A DNA stretch of 64,000 nt from Bacillus sp. CGMCC 1.16541 (lineage in GTDB: Bacteria > Bacillota > Bacilli > Bacillales > Bacillaceae_H), in assembly GCF_003184905.1 (NCBI RefSeq), contig NZ_QFRU01000019.1:29132-93131 (forward strand), written 5' to 3'. Shown piece by piece: positions 20,949 to 30,134 of this stretch. The stretch's first letter is position 1; the number at the start of each line of letters is the position of its first letter. The notes beneath the pieces are model-generated. The model searched no databases and was not told where the DNA came from. It saw nothing but the letters and a program-made list of their open reading frames with translations. Made by a program: the position numbers and the translations under genes.

Positions 20949-21005
20949 ATTTAATCATTCACTACAACATATTTCAAGAGCTATACCAACTTGAAAGCGG
21001 TACCG
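20949..21005 (-). promoter_or_regulatory. ackA promoter with an activating cre site
   Basis: On the minus strand TTGAAA (20972-20977) and TTAAAT (20949-20954) are 17 bases apart, giving a start near 20942. TGAAAGCGGTACCG at 20992-21005 matches the cre consensus TGNAANCGNWWNCA with one mismatch. Its centre falls about 56 bases upstream of that start, where CcpA activates B. subtilis ackA. Confidence 0.65.
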
Positions 21006-21037
21006 CCAAAAATTCGTTATTTTCTAAAAATAACTTT

Positions 21038-22024
21038 TTAACGATTACGGAACCATTCATTCATTTGAGTCATAATATCATTCATTGCTTCTCGATTTGA
21101 GAACTTCGGTAAATGAACAAGAAGTGCTTGTCTTGGAGGGACAACTCCTTCTCCTTTTTTCTGAACAATAAAGATGCTCTTAGCTAGACTTTCTTGTTTA
21201 AACATCGAAAGTGGCAGTTGAATGAATCCTTGTATAACCGCTGCTTCTTTTAAGAATGCATGAAGCGTCTTTGCTTGTTCCGTTTCAAATAATTGATTTG
21301 GGACAAGAAAAATTCCATATCCTCCGTCTTTCATATGCTTAATGCTTTGTTCAATAAACAAATGGTGAGCATAAGAATGACCTTCCGTCGCCCTAACTTC
21401 AAACGCTTTTGCTCCTTCATCATTTGGATAATAGCCAACTGGTAAGTCACATACTACAAGGTCAACTGGATCAATAAATAAAGGTTGTAAGCTATCTTGG
21501 TTAAATAATTGAATGCCATGCTTTTGCAAATTGGCATTTACATATGTCAACTTCACAAGTAAATCGTCTACGTCAATTCCATAAGCTTCTTCAATTAATT
21601 GGTGATGATTATTTAGCACTGTCGTTAACAAATTCCCCGCTCCGACAGCTGGATCTAATACTTTGTATTGAGATTTGCCTTCCATGAACTTTCCAACGAG
21701 GTAACTAATAAAGATCCCAACTGTGTCTGGGGTCATTTGATGATTAGGTTGAACCGCTTCTTTCATTCCTTTTAAAATGGCAAGCTGATACGCTTTACGA
21801 ACGGTTTCGCCATCTATTTTTTCTAAGTTCACGGAATCGTACTCTTTTTTCAATCGTTTTTTCGTTACTTCATCTAATTCATCTTGCAAGACGTCTCCAT
21901 GAAATAAATTTTCACCTGTTTCTGCTACTGCCTCAAGGTATAAACAATTTAACTCTTTACGTAGAATAATGGCGGTTTGATCAATAACGGAAAATAATTG
22001 TTCCATCTCGGTTAACTGACTCAT
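21038..22024 (-). CDS. ytxK: YtxK, class I methyltransferase-like protein
   Basis: 328 residues when started at the ATG at 22022-22024, which has AGGAGG seven bases upstream. It has the fold of an adenine-specific N6 DNA methylase: motif I VLDPAVGAGNLLTTVL is present. Motif IV, normally N/D-PP-Y/F, reads DLPVGYY, so the catalytic motif is altered and DNA methylation activity is doubtful. It is conserved next to ackA and tpx in Bacillus and is reported to influence natural competence-related or stress processes only indirectly; I regard its substrate as unknown. Confidence 0.88.
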   Translation of the reverse strand: MSQLTEMEQLFSVIDQTAIILRKELNCLYLEAVAETGENLFHGDVLQDELDEVTKKRLKKEYDSVNLEKIDGETVRKAYQLAILKGMKEAVQPNHQMTPDTVGIFISYLVGKFMEGKSQYKVLDPAVGAGNLLTTVLNNHHQLIEEAYGIDVDDLLVKLTYVNANLQKHGIQLFNQDSLQPLFIDPVDLVVCDLPVGYYPNDEGAKAFEVRATEGHSYAHHLFIEQSIKHMKDGGYGIFLVPNQLFETEQAKTLHAFLKEAAVIQGFIQLPLSMFKQESLAKSIFIVQKKGEGVVPPRQALLVHLPKFSNREAMNDIMTQMNEWFRNR

Positions 22025-22146
22025 CTTTTTTCCTCCTTTTATCTTTTTCATCTATGTCATTGTTTTATGTAACCATCAATGGTTAAACATTGTGTCATTG
22101 TGTGACCATAAGAACATCCCATTTTATCATACATCTTGATTTAAAC

Positions 22147-22184
22147 AAAAAAAAGAGTCCTCTCATTTGAGAAGACCCTTTTTA
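22147..22184 (-). terminator. Terminator of tpx
   Basis: On the minus strand AAGGGTCTTCTC and GAGAGGACTCTTT form a stem around AAAT, followed by a T-run. It lies 12 bp after the tpx stop. Confidence 0.8.
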
Positions 22185-22195
22185 ATTCTAATTTG

Positions 22196-22696
22196 TTACT
22201 GTGCTGCTTTAGCTGCCTCAATAGCTGCTTCATAATTCGGATGATCCGTTACTTCATTTACATATTCTACGTAAGTTACTTTATCATTTGCATCTACCAC
22301 GAAGATAGAACGAGCTAATAAACGTAACTCTTTAATTGCTACTGCGTATGCTTCACCAAATGATAAGTCACGGTGATCTGATAAGGTTTGGACATTTTCA
22401 ATGCCATTTGCTCCACACCAGCGTTTTTGCGCAAATGGTAAATCTACACTTACTGTTAACACTTTCACGTTATCAAGTTGAGCTGCTTCTTCGTTAAATC
22501 GGCGAGTTTGCGCATCACAAACACCTGTATCAATTGAAGGTACAACACTAATTAAGCGTACAGAACCTTTTGTGTCGTTAAGTGTGACTTCTGATAAATC
22601 ATTTGCAAGAACTGTAAAGTTAGGCGCAGTATCTCCTACCTTTACTGGATTGCCCGCTAATGTTACTTCATTACCTTTAAATGTAACTGTTGCCAT
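22196..22696 (-). CDS. tpx: Thiol peroxidase (atypical 2-Cys peroxiredoxin)
   Basis: 166 residues from the ATG at 22694-22696 ([13 protein letters not shown]) with GGGAGG upstream; a longer in-frame start at 22762 is not supported. It reduces hydroperoxides using thioredoxin. The peroxidatic Cys60 lies in [15 protein letters not shown] and the resolving Cys94 in [11 protein letters not shown], the spacing expected for Tpx. It is monocistronic, flanked by terminators. No Spx or PerR site was identified. Confidence 0.96.
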   Translation of the reverse strand: MATVTFKGNEVTLAGNPVKVGDTAPNFTVLANDLSEVTLNDTKGSVRLISVVPSIDTGVCDAQTRRFNEEAAQLDNVKVLTVSVDLPFAQKRWCGANGIENVQTLSDHRDLSFGEAYAVAIKELRLLARSIFVVDANDKVTYVEYVNEVTDHPNYEAAIEAAKAAQ

Positions 22697-22791
22697 TGTT
22701 AATTCCTCCCTTATTAAAGATATGTACAGTGTAAATATAGCTTTTTCACTACTAGAATGCAATTAATTCAGTAGCGAACCTTTAAAAATAA

Positions 22792-22841
22792 AAAAGGTAG
22801 CTGTAAAAAAGACGATTGCATCTTTTGCACAGTTACCTTAC
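22792..22841. terminator. Hairpin downstream of ytfJ (second terminator)
   Basis: On the minus strand AAGGTAACTGTGC pairs with the distal ACAGCTACCTTTTTT, with an inner AAAGATGC/GTCTTT region. It follows the stronger ytfJ terminator, so the two form a tandem barrier before tpx. Confidence 0.55.
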
Positions 22842-22883
22842 AAAAAATTGACCTCAACTCAAATGTTTTGAGTTGAGGTCAAT
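22842..22883 (-). terminator. Terminator of ytfIJ
   Basis: A long perfect stem, TTGACCTCAACTCAAA against its complement with a very short loop, ends on the minus strand in TTTTTTG, 15 bp after the ytfJ stop. Confidence 0.9.
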
Positions 22884-22896
22884 ACTTAGCATCCAT

Positions 22897-23388
22897 TTAC
22901 AAATTAATTTTACCTGTATGATCTTCGCCGGTTGAATGCGTTGACTGATGTGATTGACTAGAGTGTGACTTGTTGGTATCGTCGTTTTTCTTAAAAAGTT
23001 GTTGAAGGCGTTCAACTGCTTGTGGAGCCGTCTCTAATATCTTTTCGTATAAATGCGTACTTTCATTTAAATGAAGCATTTTAATGCCTGTTGAATTGAC
23101 AATTAAAAAGGCAATTGGTGTAATGGATACACCTCCACCACTACCTCCACCAAACGGTAATTTAGGACCACTTTGATGCTGCTCGTCCGGACTGTGAGAA
23201 GATTTTTGTCCATCTACGTGAAACTCGCTTCCACCTGCAGCAAACCCAAAACCTACTTTCGAAACCGTTAAGATTACACTACCATCGGGTGTTTCAACAG
23301 GGTCTCCAATGATTGTATTGACATCAATCATTTCTTTTAGATTTTCCATCGCTGTTGACATTAAGCCTTTAATTGGATGTTCTGCCAT
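22897..23388 (-). CDS. ytfJ: Sporulation protein YtfJ (GerW family)
   Basis: 163 residues, ATG with GGAGG upstream. It matches the YtfJ/GerW family, a forespore-expressed protein linked to spore germination and heat-resistance traits in Bacillus. The N-terminal helix MSTAMENLKEMIDVNTIIGDPV, the conserved GFGFAAGGSEF near 57 and a glycine-rich GGGSGGGVSITPIAFLIV near 95 are characteristic. The tail is low complexity in His, Ser and Thr. It lies 13 bp after ytfI. Confidence 0.93.
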   Translation of the reverse strand: MAEHPIKGLMSTAMENLKEMIDVNTIIGDPVETPDGSVILTVSKVGFGFAAGGSEFHVDGQKSSHSPDEQHQSGPKLPFGGGSGGGVSITPIAFLIVNSTGIKMLHLNESTHLYEKILETAPQAVERLQQLFKKNDDTNKSHSSQSHQSTHSTGEDHTGKINL

Positions 23389-23401
23389 ACTAATAGCCTC
23401 C

Positions 23402-24118
23402 TTACGTCTTTAAAGAGCGTTCTTTTTGTTTCGTTCTTGGCTTTATCTGAGTAAAAAACTCTTTTTTTCCTTCATACGCACTTCGCCAATATTTAAATGT
23501 CCGAAATCCTGCTAGAATAGCATGTCCGATGCGAAAGGAAATTATGCATTCAATAATAACTTCTGACCACATATGTTGAAAAACAGGAGTAATAGACATA
23601 TTAGGTCGATCTTTTAACTTCATATATTGGCTAATAATCCCGATGACTCCATTTTTAATTGTCCAGCCCAATCCAACAGCCATTCCAGTATAAGCAGCAT
23701 CGCCAAGCCCAAAACGTGTATGCCACTTAATCTCTTTTACTGATACTGTTTTTAAAAATCGTCTAACAATCTTATGAAATCCAACAACATGCTTTAAAAA
23801 TTGCTCTGTATCTTGTAGAAAGTCTAAAGCGTCATTAACCGAATAATCTTTCCATGCTTTATTCTTCTCACTACCTTGATCACCGGCTCCCTTTTCTTCT
23901 TCTACTACTACAGTTGGAGAGTCCTTTTGAATCTCAACAACAGGAATCTCATACGTATATCGAATCAATCCAAACCAAGCAGATAACGTTACTTTTGCAT
24001 AGTCATTATTTTTTATATGATTTACATTAATTAGGATCGTGATCTTTGTAAAAATAATAAGTAATAGAAAAAAGACTAGCAGCCCGACTATACTAATAAC
24101 CCAAACCACCACGTTCAC
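23402..24118 (-). CDS. ytfI: DUF2953 membrane-anchored protein YtfI
   Basis: About 236-238 residues. One N-terminal membrane helix (3-26) is followed by a soluble region with DUF2953-type segments (HTRFGLGDAAYTGMAVGLGWTI near 145, then PNMSITPVF). The exact start is uncertain between GTG codons at 24118, 24112 and 24109; the last two are better spaced from AAGGGG. It is upstream of and probably co-transcribed with ytfJ. The family occurs in spore formers; its function is unknown. Confidence 0.85.
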   Translation of the reverse strand: MNVVVWVISIVGLLVFFLLLIIFTKITILINVNHIKNNDYAKVTLSAWFGLIRYTYEIPVVEIQKDSPTVVVEEEKGAGDQGSEKNKAWKDYSVNDALDFLQDTEQFLKHVVGFHKIVRRFLKTVSVKEIKWHTRFGLGDAAYTGMAVGLGWTIKNGVIGIISQYMKLKDRPNMSITPVFQHMWSEVIIECIISFRIGHAILAGFRTFKYWRSAYEGKKEFFTQIKPRTKQKERSLKT

Positions 24119-24205
24119 CCCTTCTTAGCTTTTCAGTATGTCCTTCTGAGTCAGAAATAAACATCAATCCATGCCTGATTAGGGATTGAAAACCTAATAA
24201 ATAGG

Positions 24206-24262
24206 CAAAAAAAACTCTTGCCTTTTCTCCTGTGAAAGTTACAGGATATTGAAGGCAAGAGA
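24206..24262 (-). terminator. Terminator of sppA-yteJ
   Basis: On the minus strand CTCTTGCCTT pairs with AAGGCAAGAG, enclosing a second TCCTGT/ACAGGA stem, then eight T residues. It lies 34 bp after the yteJ stop. Confidence 0.9.
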
Positions 24263-24295
24263 TGGTTTGCACGTTATGGTGTTATTTTATAGCTT

Positions 24296-24811
24296 TTATG
24301 TTCGATTTTCATGAATAACCGTTGTTTCTGCAAAGTGGTCATGCAACCCTTGGTTTTTAGGAAGAAAGGCCACAAGGAGATAACCAATAAATAAAAGTGT
24401 TTTCGAGATATAACGACCGATTAATTCTCGGAATACGATCACAGACCAACTCAATGGTTCTCCATTTAATTGGACCACTTTTAAACCAAACACCATCTTC
24501 CCGAGTGTCTGGCCACAAATCTTCGTCATTAAAATGAAATAAAGGTAAAATACAATAGCTGTTGCAATTGCATAAGGTGACAATATCCCACCTTCTCTTG
24601 ATACATCCAATGCTTGAAAAATTGGTTTTATCACTAATCGGTTCACACTACCAATTACGATAATATCAAGAAGGTATGCCCAAAAACGCATCCAAAAGCC
24701 TGCATAATAAACGGAGTATTCTACCCTTGGCTTTTCGACTACAAAATTCCTTGGCTCATCTTGCTTATTTGCTTCCACTTCTAGCATCTCGTCATTTTTT
24801 TGTACATCCAT
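24296..24811 (-). CDS. yteJ: RDD-family membrane protein YteJ
   Basis: 171 residues with a charged N-terminus and an RDD domain (about 30-165) containing three membrane helices. The segment FWMRFWAYLLDIIVIGS shows the characteristic Arg and Asp residues, and GQTLGKMVFGLKVV is the conserved central motif. It lies 12 bp downstream of sppA. In B. subtilis SppA and YteJ act together in lantibiotic and signal-peptide tolerance, with YteJ limiting SppA activity; the conserved pairing supports the same role here. Confidence 0.9.
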   Translation of the reverse strand: MDVQKNDEMLEVEANKQDEPRNFVVEKPRVEYSVYYAGFWMRFWAYLLDIIVIGSVNRLVIKPIFQALDVSREGGILSPYAIATAIVFYLYFILMTKICGQTLGKMVFGLKVVQLNGEPLSWSVIVFRELIGRYISKTLLFIGYLLVAFLPKNQGLHDHFAETTVIHENRT

Positions 24812-24823
24812 ACCTTGTCACCT

Positions 24824-25837
24824 CTATTCCATATATAAATACATAAGGCGTGGTGAATTTGGTTTTCCTAACAGATTTAATACACCTGAAAGCTCCGACC
24901 GACCACTAAAAGCTTGTGTCATACTCATAGAAAGCCAAGCTGGGAAGCTAAATGCTTGGTCATATTGAACCACTTGCGCTCCTTTTAATTTGCGATCGCG
25001 TTTTAACGCATTCACTGTATCTTCAAAAAAGCCTAATTCATCAACAAGCTTCAACTCTTTCGCTTGGCGACCATCATAAATACGTCCATCCGCAATTCGT
25101 CTTACTTCTTGTTCTGATAACGAACGTCCTTCTTTAATTACATCAACAAATCCATCATATGCATTGTTAACGAGACTTTCCATAATCTCCGACTCTTCTT
25201 TTGTCATTTCCCTCGCAGGAGACATAATATCTTTATAAGGTCCACTTTTTATCGTGACATCTTCTACACCTAAACGATCTGCTAGTTCACTATAATTAAT
25301 GCTCTGCATAATTACACCTAAAGAACCTGTTAGTGTATCTGGAATAGCATAAATTTTATCAGCAGCTGTGGAAATATAATACCCTCCTGATGCAGCCATT
25401 GTTCCCATTGATATGTACACTGGTTTTTTCGTTTTCTTTTTAAAGTCTTCAATTTCTTTATGAATTTCTGAACTTTCGACAACGCCTCCGCCAGGAGAAT
25501 TCACTCGGATAACTAACCCTCCGATTGACGTATCTTCTTTTAACTCATCTAACGTTTGCAAAAAAGCACGATGATTATAACCAGCTTGCCCTGAAAATGG
25601 ACTGGTTTGTCCTTGCGTATCTTGAATGACTCCATTTACTTCTAATACAACAATTTTATTCGTAGGATCTCCATCTTCTATGATTGTTTCCGAATAAATC
25701 CTGTCGTCATTTCCAAGAAGAGGCCCAAATCCCTCTCCCGCATTTGAAAACAATACATTTGTTGCAAAATTTGCAACGATCGATACAATGAAAAGTCCTA
25801 TAGCCAAACTAAGTGCAATCCACCGCTTTTTACTCAT
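24824..25837 (-). CDS. sppA: Signal peptide peptidase SppA
   Basis: A 337-residue membrane-anchored serine protease (N-terminal helix about 6-30) that degrades cleaved signal peptides. The catalytic nucleophile is Ser150 in MAASGGYYIS and the general base is Lys202 in SGPYKDIMSP, matching the Ser-Lys dyad of B. subtilis SppA with a three-residue offset. GGLVIRVNSPGGGVVESSEI near 106 is the conserved strand-loop. It forms an operon with yteJ. Confidence 0.95.
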   Translation of the reverse strand: MSKKRWIALSLAIGLFIVSIVANFATNVLFSNAGEGFGPLLGNDDRIYSETIIEDGDPTNKIVVLEVNGVIQDTQGQTSPFSGQAGYNHRAFLQTLDELKEDTSIGGLVIRVNSPGGGVVESSEIHKEIEDFKKKTKKPVYISMGTMAASGGYYISTAADKIYAIPDTLTGSLGVIMQSINYSELADRLGVEDVTIKSGPYKDIMSPAREMTKEESEIMESLVNNAYDGFVDVIKEGRSLSEQEVRRIADGRIYDGRQAKELKLVDELGFFEDTVNALKRDRKLKGAQVVQYDQAFSFPAWLSMSMTQAFSGRSELSGVLNLLGKPNSPRLMYLYME

Positions 25838-25966
25838 TGTTTATACCCTCCTAAAAAGATGACTAAATTGCAAGATAATTCTTTTAATTTTTTCAAAATA
25901 ATGATATAATTATTGTAGCAAACTTTTTTACCAGTTTACACCATAGTTGAACAAGGGGGAATAAAT

Positions 25967-26767
25967 ATGTCTAACCGTCGTAATGTTTACCTATTTTATC
26001 GTAAAAGCAAAGAAATGATAGAGCGTATTCAACTATTAAAGACGTTAGCAAGTGATCACGACTTTCACATTGTTGACGATATGAAAGAAGCTAATATCAT
26101 CATTGGAATCGGTGGAGATGGGGCCTTTTTACAAGCTGTACGCAAAACCGGATTCCGTGACGATTGTTTATATGCAGGTATCGCAACTTCTGATCAACTT
26201 AGCTTTTACTGTGACTTCCATATTGATAATACTGAAAAGATAATCGAAGCAATGAAAACAGCGAATCTTGAAGTAAGACGATTCCCTGTTATCGAAGTCC
26301 AATTCGATAATGATCCTTCTTTTTATTGCTTAAATGAATGTTCAATTCGATCTTCTGTTATAAAAGCATTCTCAATGGACGTCTTTATCAATGAAAATTA
26401 CTTTGAAACATTCCGCGGGGATGGAATGGTCATTTCAACACCTACCGGTAGTACTGCTTATAATAAATCGTTAAATGGTGCTGTAGTTGATCCATTGTTA
26501 CCTTGTATGCAAGTAAGTGAAATCGCTTCACTCAACAATAACAACTACCGTACACTTGGTTCTTCTTTTATTTTAAGTAGTGAAAACACATTAACATTAA
26601 AACTACAACCTGATAATAGTCATTGGCCAACAATTGGTATTGACAACGAAGCCCTTAGCGCGAAGCAAATCGAACAAATTAGGATTAACTTAAGCAACCG
26701 CCAAGTGAAAACATTAAAACTAAAAGATAACTCGTTCTGGCAACGTGTTCAACGTACATTTTTATAA
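25967..26767 (+). CDS. nadF: NAD kinase (second Bacillus type, NadF/YtdI)
   Basis: A 266-residue enzyme phosphorylating NAD to NADP. The nucleotide-binding GIGGDGAFLQA has the catalytic Asp51 in GGDG (49-52). LNECSIRSS near 124 and the STPTGSTAYNKSLNGAVVDP stretch are conserved. It matches the NadF (YtdI) paralogue in Bacillus by position next to sppA and by sequence. AAGGGGGAATAAAT precedes the ATG. A TATAAT at 25905-25910 may be its -10 box. Confidence 0.93.
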   Translation: MSNRRNVYLFYRKSKEMIERIQLLKTLASDHDFHIVDDMKEANIIIGIGGDGAFLQAVRKTGFRDDCLYAGIATSDQLSFYCDFHIDNTEKIIEAMKTANLEVRRFPVIEVQFDNDPSFYCLNECSIRSSVIKAFSMDVFINENYFETFRGDGMVISTPTGSTAYNKSLNGAVVDPLLPCMQVSEIASLNNNNYRTLGSSFILSSENTLTLKLQPDNSHWPTIGIDNEALSAKQIEQIRINLSNRQVKTLKLKDNSFWQRVQRTFL

Positions 26768-26773
26768 GTAGTA

Positions 26774-26818
26774 AAAGTGACTTGATTGGTAGAAATTTCC
26801 TTTCTAGTCACTTTTTTG
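26774..26818. terminator. Bidirectional terminator between nadF and the amidohydrolase gene
   Basis: AAAGTGACTTGATTGG and its partial complement ending TAGTCACTTTTTT form a stem with an internal GAAATTTC palindrome in the loop. Confidence 0.7.
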
Positions 26819-26825
26819 TTGCCTT

Positions 26826-28421
26826 TCAATTTTCTTTTCGATACATCACCGTTCCATCAACAACCGTTAAAGCGACGGCTACTTTAGAAATCTCCTTTTC
26901 ATTGATTTCAAATAAATCTTCTTCAAGAACAGTGAAGTCTGCAACATACCCTTCTCGAATGTACCCTTTTTTATCTTCTTGATAAATGGCTTGAGCACTT
27001 CCTAGTGTAAACAATTGAACAGCTTCAAACACACTTAATGTCTCCTGTGGGCTATACATGTTTCCATCCGAGAGCGCGCGACGTGTGACGGCTGCCTCAA
27101 TACCAAGCAGTGGATTAACAGGTTCAATCGGTGCGTCAGAGCCTCCTGCACACAAAATCCCCTCTTCAATTAATGTTTTCCACGCATAACAGTACGGCAA
27201 GTTCTCTTCTCCAATTCGTTCCACTACCCATGGGAAATCACTAACAACAAAACGTGGTTGAATGTCTAATACAACCGGCAGTGCTTTTGTTCTCTCAATT
27301 AACTCTTTACGTAAAATTTGCGCATGAATAATTCGGTCTCTCTGACCATCCTTTGGCGGATGTTCTTCAATGCTATCTACTACATATTCGTACGCTAAAT
27401 CTCCAATAGCGTGAACCGCAACAGTTTGTCCATATTCCCTTGCTTTTTTAACAATTCCTTTTAAATCATCTAAAGAGTGAATCGCCACACCATTCGTTGA
27501 TGGGTCATTGTGATATGGAAAACTTAATAACGCTGATTGACTCCCTAATGATCCATCCGAAAAGATTTTCACAGCCCCTAATTCAATAAAAGGACTTTCA
27601 TTCTTCGTTTTCTCATCAAGCTTCATCATGTCATCTACTACTTCATGATGAACAAGGAGGTGAGCTCTAAACTTCTTTTGTGTCCCATCAATCACACGTT
27701 TGAACGTCTCATAAGTACGTAAAAATCCTCCGTAATAATTTAAATCTTCACTATGACCACCTGTTAGTCCATATTGTAAACAGTCATCTATCGCAACAGT
27801 TAATGCCTTTTGTAAATAGGCTTCTGTTGCTAAGGGAATATACGCTGTGACAAGTTCTTGTGCTTGATCAAGCAAAAAGCCATTAGGTGTCCCATCTTCA
27901 TCTCGGTGAATCACTCCACCAATCGGATCTTTGATTTCTTTTGAAAGGCCACTGATTTCCAATGCTTTGCTATTAGCAATTAGCGCATGACGACAAACCC
28001 GTTTAATAATTAAGGGATGATTAGGTGCAACTTCATCTAGCTGCTGTCTATGTAAAATATAAGGGTGATCCCACTGATTTTCATCCCACCCTTCACCAAT
28101 GATCCATTCACCTTTCTCTACTTCGCTTGCTTTTTGCTTTAATAAAGCTAACACTTCTTCACCTGATTTAGCATTTGTTAAATCCAGGCGCAGTAATTTT
28201 TCTCCATGTCCAATTAAATGCAAATGACTATCAACAAATCCTGGATACATCACTTGATTATGTAATTGAATTTCTTCTGTTATTTTATGCTTCCACTCGT
28301 CCCTCAGAACTTCTTCTTTCCCAGCGGCTTGAATAACACCGTCTTCCACTAAGACCGCTTCCACTTTTTCCCCTTCTTCTACCATTGTATAGATTGTTCC
28401 ACCATACCAAAGTGTTCCCAC
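26826..28421 (-). CDS. ytcJ: YtcJ-like amidohydrolase
   Basis: 531 residues of the amidohydrolase_3 family. The N-terminal beta-sandwich carries MYPGFVDSHLHLIGHGE with the metal-binding HxH near residue 67. Further ligands are in TVAVHAIGDLAYEYVVD and the C-terminal CAGGSDAPIEPVNPLLGI with the catalytic Asp. The start is GTG (28419-28421) with GAGGGAG upstream. Relatives hydrolyse exocyclic C-N bonds of N-substituted amides, but the physiological substrate of YtcJ is unknown. It is monocistronic and convergent with nadF. Confidence 0.88.
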   Translation of the reverse strand: MGTLWYGGTIYTMVEEGEKVEAVLVEDGVIQAAGKEEVLRDEWKHKITEEIQLHNQVMYPGFVDSHLHLIGHGEKLLRLDLTNAKSGEEVLALLKQKASEVEKGEWIIGEGWDENQWDHPYILHRQQLDEVAPNHPLIIKRVCRHALIANSKALEISGLSKEIKDPIGGVIHRDEDGTPNGFLLDQAQELVTAYIPLATEAYLQKALTVAIDDCLQYGLTGGHSEDLNYYGGFLRTYETFKRVIDGTQKKFRAHLLVHHEVVDDMMKLDEKTKNESPFIELGAVKIFSDGSLGSQSALLSFPYHNDPSTNGVAIHSLDDLKGIVKKAREYGQTVAVHAIGDLAYEYVVDSIEEHPPKDGQRDRIIHAQILRKELIERTKALPVVLDIQPRFVVSDFPWVVERIGEENLPYCYAWKTLIEEGILCAGGSDAPIEPVNPLLGIEAAVTRRALSDGNMYSPQETLSVFEAVQLFTLGSAQAIYQEDKKGYIREGYVADFTVLEEDLFEINEKEISKVAVALTVVDGTVMYRKEN

Positions 28422-28574
28422 TTCAACCAGCTCCCTCTATTATGTCCACCTCTTAAATAATGTGTGACATATCTTTTGTCATTCATCTATTATAATAGAA
28501 AATTCGATAAATTCACAAAAGAATGGTCTACACTTGCTCAAATTAATAATCCCAAGAAAAAGCTTCTTTCAATT

Positions 28575-28605
28575 CAAAAAGAGTGAGGATTAATCCCCAC
28601 TCTTT
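28575..28605 (-). terminator. Terminator of the SASP gene
   Basis: On the minus strand AAAGAGTGGGGATTAA pairs with TCCTCACTCTTTTT, a compact hairpin with a T-run 30 bp after the stop. Confidence 0.85.
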
Positions 28606-28634
28606 GTAGCCATGCTTATTTATTTGTGAATTGC

Positions 28635-28829
28635 TTATTTATAGCTACCACCAAGTTGTTGTTCAGCCATTTGAACTAAACGTTTAGTGATCTCACCACC
28701 AACTGAACCGTTAGCGCGAGCTGTTGCTTCAGGACCTAGGTTTACACCAAATTCAGAAGCGATTTCATATTTCATTTGGTCGATAGCAGCTTGAGAACCA
28801 GGAGCTACTAATTTGTTTGTGTTTGCCAT
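28635..28829 (-). CDS. sspA: Alpha/beta-type small acid-soluble spore protein
   Basis: A 64-residue SASP that coats and protects forespore DNA from UV and heat and is degraded at germination. The GPR-protease site region [10 protein letters not shown] (residues 20-29) and the second conserved block [23 protein letters not shown] are both intact. A strong AAGGAGGTG site precedes the ATG. It sits next to thiI, as does sspA in B. subtilis. A sigma-G-like promoter lies directly upstream. Confidence 0.96.
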   Translation of the reverse strand: MANTNKLVAPGSQAAIDQMKYEIASEFGVNLGPEATARANGSVGGEITKRLVQMAEQQLGGSYK

Positions 28830-28852
28830 GTGTTTTCACCTCCTTGTGAGTA

Positions 28853-28883
28853 TAGATTGTGTAAAAACACATGGCTTCATACA
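28853..28883 (-). promoter_or_regulatory. Putative sigma-G promoter of sspA
   Basis: On the minus strand TGTATG (28878-28883) fits the sigma-G -35 pattern TGHATR. CAATCTA (28853-28859) approximates CATWMTA after an 18-base spacer. It would place the start about 17 nt before the coding sequence with the ribosome binding site in between. Confidence 0.5.
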
Positions 28884-28917
28884 AAATTTATTTGGTAATT
28901 TTTTGAATATAGTTATT

Positions 28918-30129
28918 TTAGAATAGATCTTCCTCTACCATTTGTTGAATAGGCATTGATTGAGGGGTTAATTCAATGATTTCTGTGTTTTCAACAGCCT
29001 CTTCAATTAAAGGTTCAAAATCAAAAAATTGCTCGTAACGATTTACTTTTTCACGCTTTGGTTTTGTTTTAGGCGAGCTTGGCGTAAAAATAGTACAGCA
29101 ATCTTCATAAGGACGATTCGAAATTTCATGCGTATCGATTTCACGAGCAATTTTAATAATATCTGTCTTGTCCATTGTAATAAGCGGACGAAGAATAGGT
29201 GTGTTTGTTACTTCATTGATGGCAAACATACTCTCGATAGTTTGACTCGCTACTTGACCTAAACTCTCTCCTGTAACAATAGCTAAAGACTCCTGCTTTT
29301 CACGAATTCGATCCGTAATCTTTAACATCATTCTTCTTGTTGATGTCATTGTATAATTTTCAGGTATTTGCTTTTGAATTGCTTGTTGAACAGCTGTAAA
29401 CGGAACGACATGTAGTTTTACTTTTGAACCATATGCTGTTAATTTTTGTGCTAAATCAATTACCTTTTGCTTAGATCGTTCGCTTGTAAAAGGCGGACTA
29501 TAAAAATGAACTGCTTCAATTTCTAAGCCTCGTTTCATCGCTAAAAAGCCGGCTACAGGACTGTCGATTCCACCTGAAAGCATAAGCATTGCTTTACCAC
29601 TGGCACCAACTGGTAGACCTCCTGCTCCAGGGTAATCGTAACAAGTGATGTACGTTGCTTCTTTTCGAACTTCTACACGTACGTTTACGTCTGGGTTACG
29701 CACATCTACTGTTAGATTTTCTGTATTACGTAATATGTGGCTACCAATTTCATAATTCAGTTCGTGTGTATCAAGATGAAATTGTTTATCTGCTCGTCTA
29801 GCTGTTACTTTAAATGTTGTATTTGGTTGATCAAACTCTTGTGCTGCTTGTAATGCAAGTTGTTTAATTTGTTCAATATCATTGTCGGCTTTTAATGCCA
29901 AGCTGAAACTCTGAATACCGAATACTTTTTTTAATTCTTCTATAATTGGCTCATGATTTTCACCATTTAAGTGAACATACATACGATCTCTTGTAAATTT
30001 AATTTTTGCTTCAGAAAAAGAATGCAAAGCATGAGCAATGTTTCTTTTTAACTGTTCAACAAACTTTTTACGGTTTTGTCCTTTAGTTGAAATTTCACCG
30101 TAGCGAATTAAGATGTGATTATAAATCAT
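28918..30129 (-). CDS. thiI: tRNA 4-thiouridine / thiazole sulfur transferase ThiI
   Basis: A 403-residue enzyme that uses ATP to activate U8 of tRNA and transfers sulfur, and that contributes sulfur to thiamine synthesis. It has an N-terminal ferredoxin-like and THUMP region (about 60-165) and the PP-loop LMLSGGIDSPVAG near 183. The long E. coli rhodanese extension is absent, as is usual in Bacillus. It lies 5 bp downstream of iscS, its sulfur donor, so the pair forms a dedicated persulfide relay. Confidence 0.96.
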   Translation of the reverse strand: MIYNHILIRYGEISTKGQNRKKFVEQLKRNIAHALHSFSEAKIKFTRDRMYVHLNGENHEPIIEELKKVFGIQSFSLALKADNDIEQIKQLALQAAQEFDQPNTTFKVTARRADKQFHLDTHELNYEIGSHILRNTENLTVDVRNPDVNVRVEVRKEATYITCYDYPGAGGLPVGASGKAMLMLSGGIDSPVAGFLAMKRGLEIEAVHFYSPPFTSERSKQKVIDLAQKLTAYGSKVKLHVVPFTAVQQAIQKQIPENYTMTSTRRMMLKITDRIREKQESLAIVTGESLGQVASQTIESMFAINEVTNTPILRPLITMDKTDIIKIAREIDTHEISNRPYEDCCTIFTPSSPKTKPKREKVNRYEQFFDFEPLIEEAVENTEIIELTPQSMPIQQMVEEDLF

Positions 30130-30134
30130 AACAT

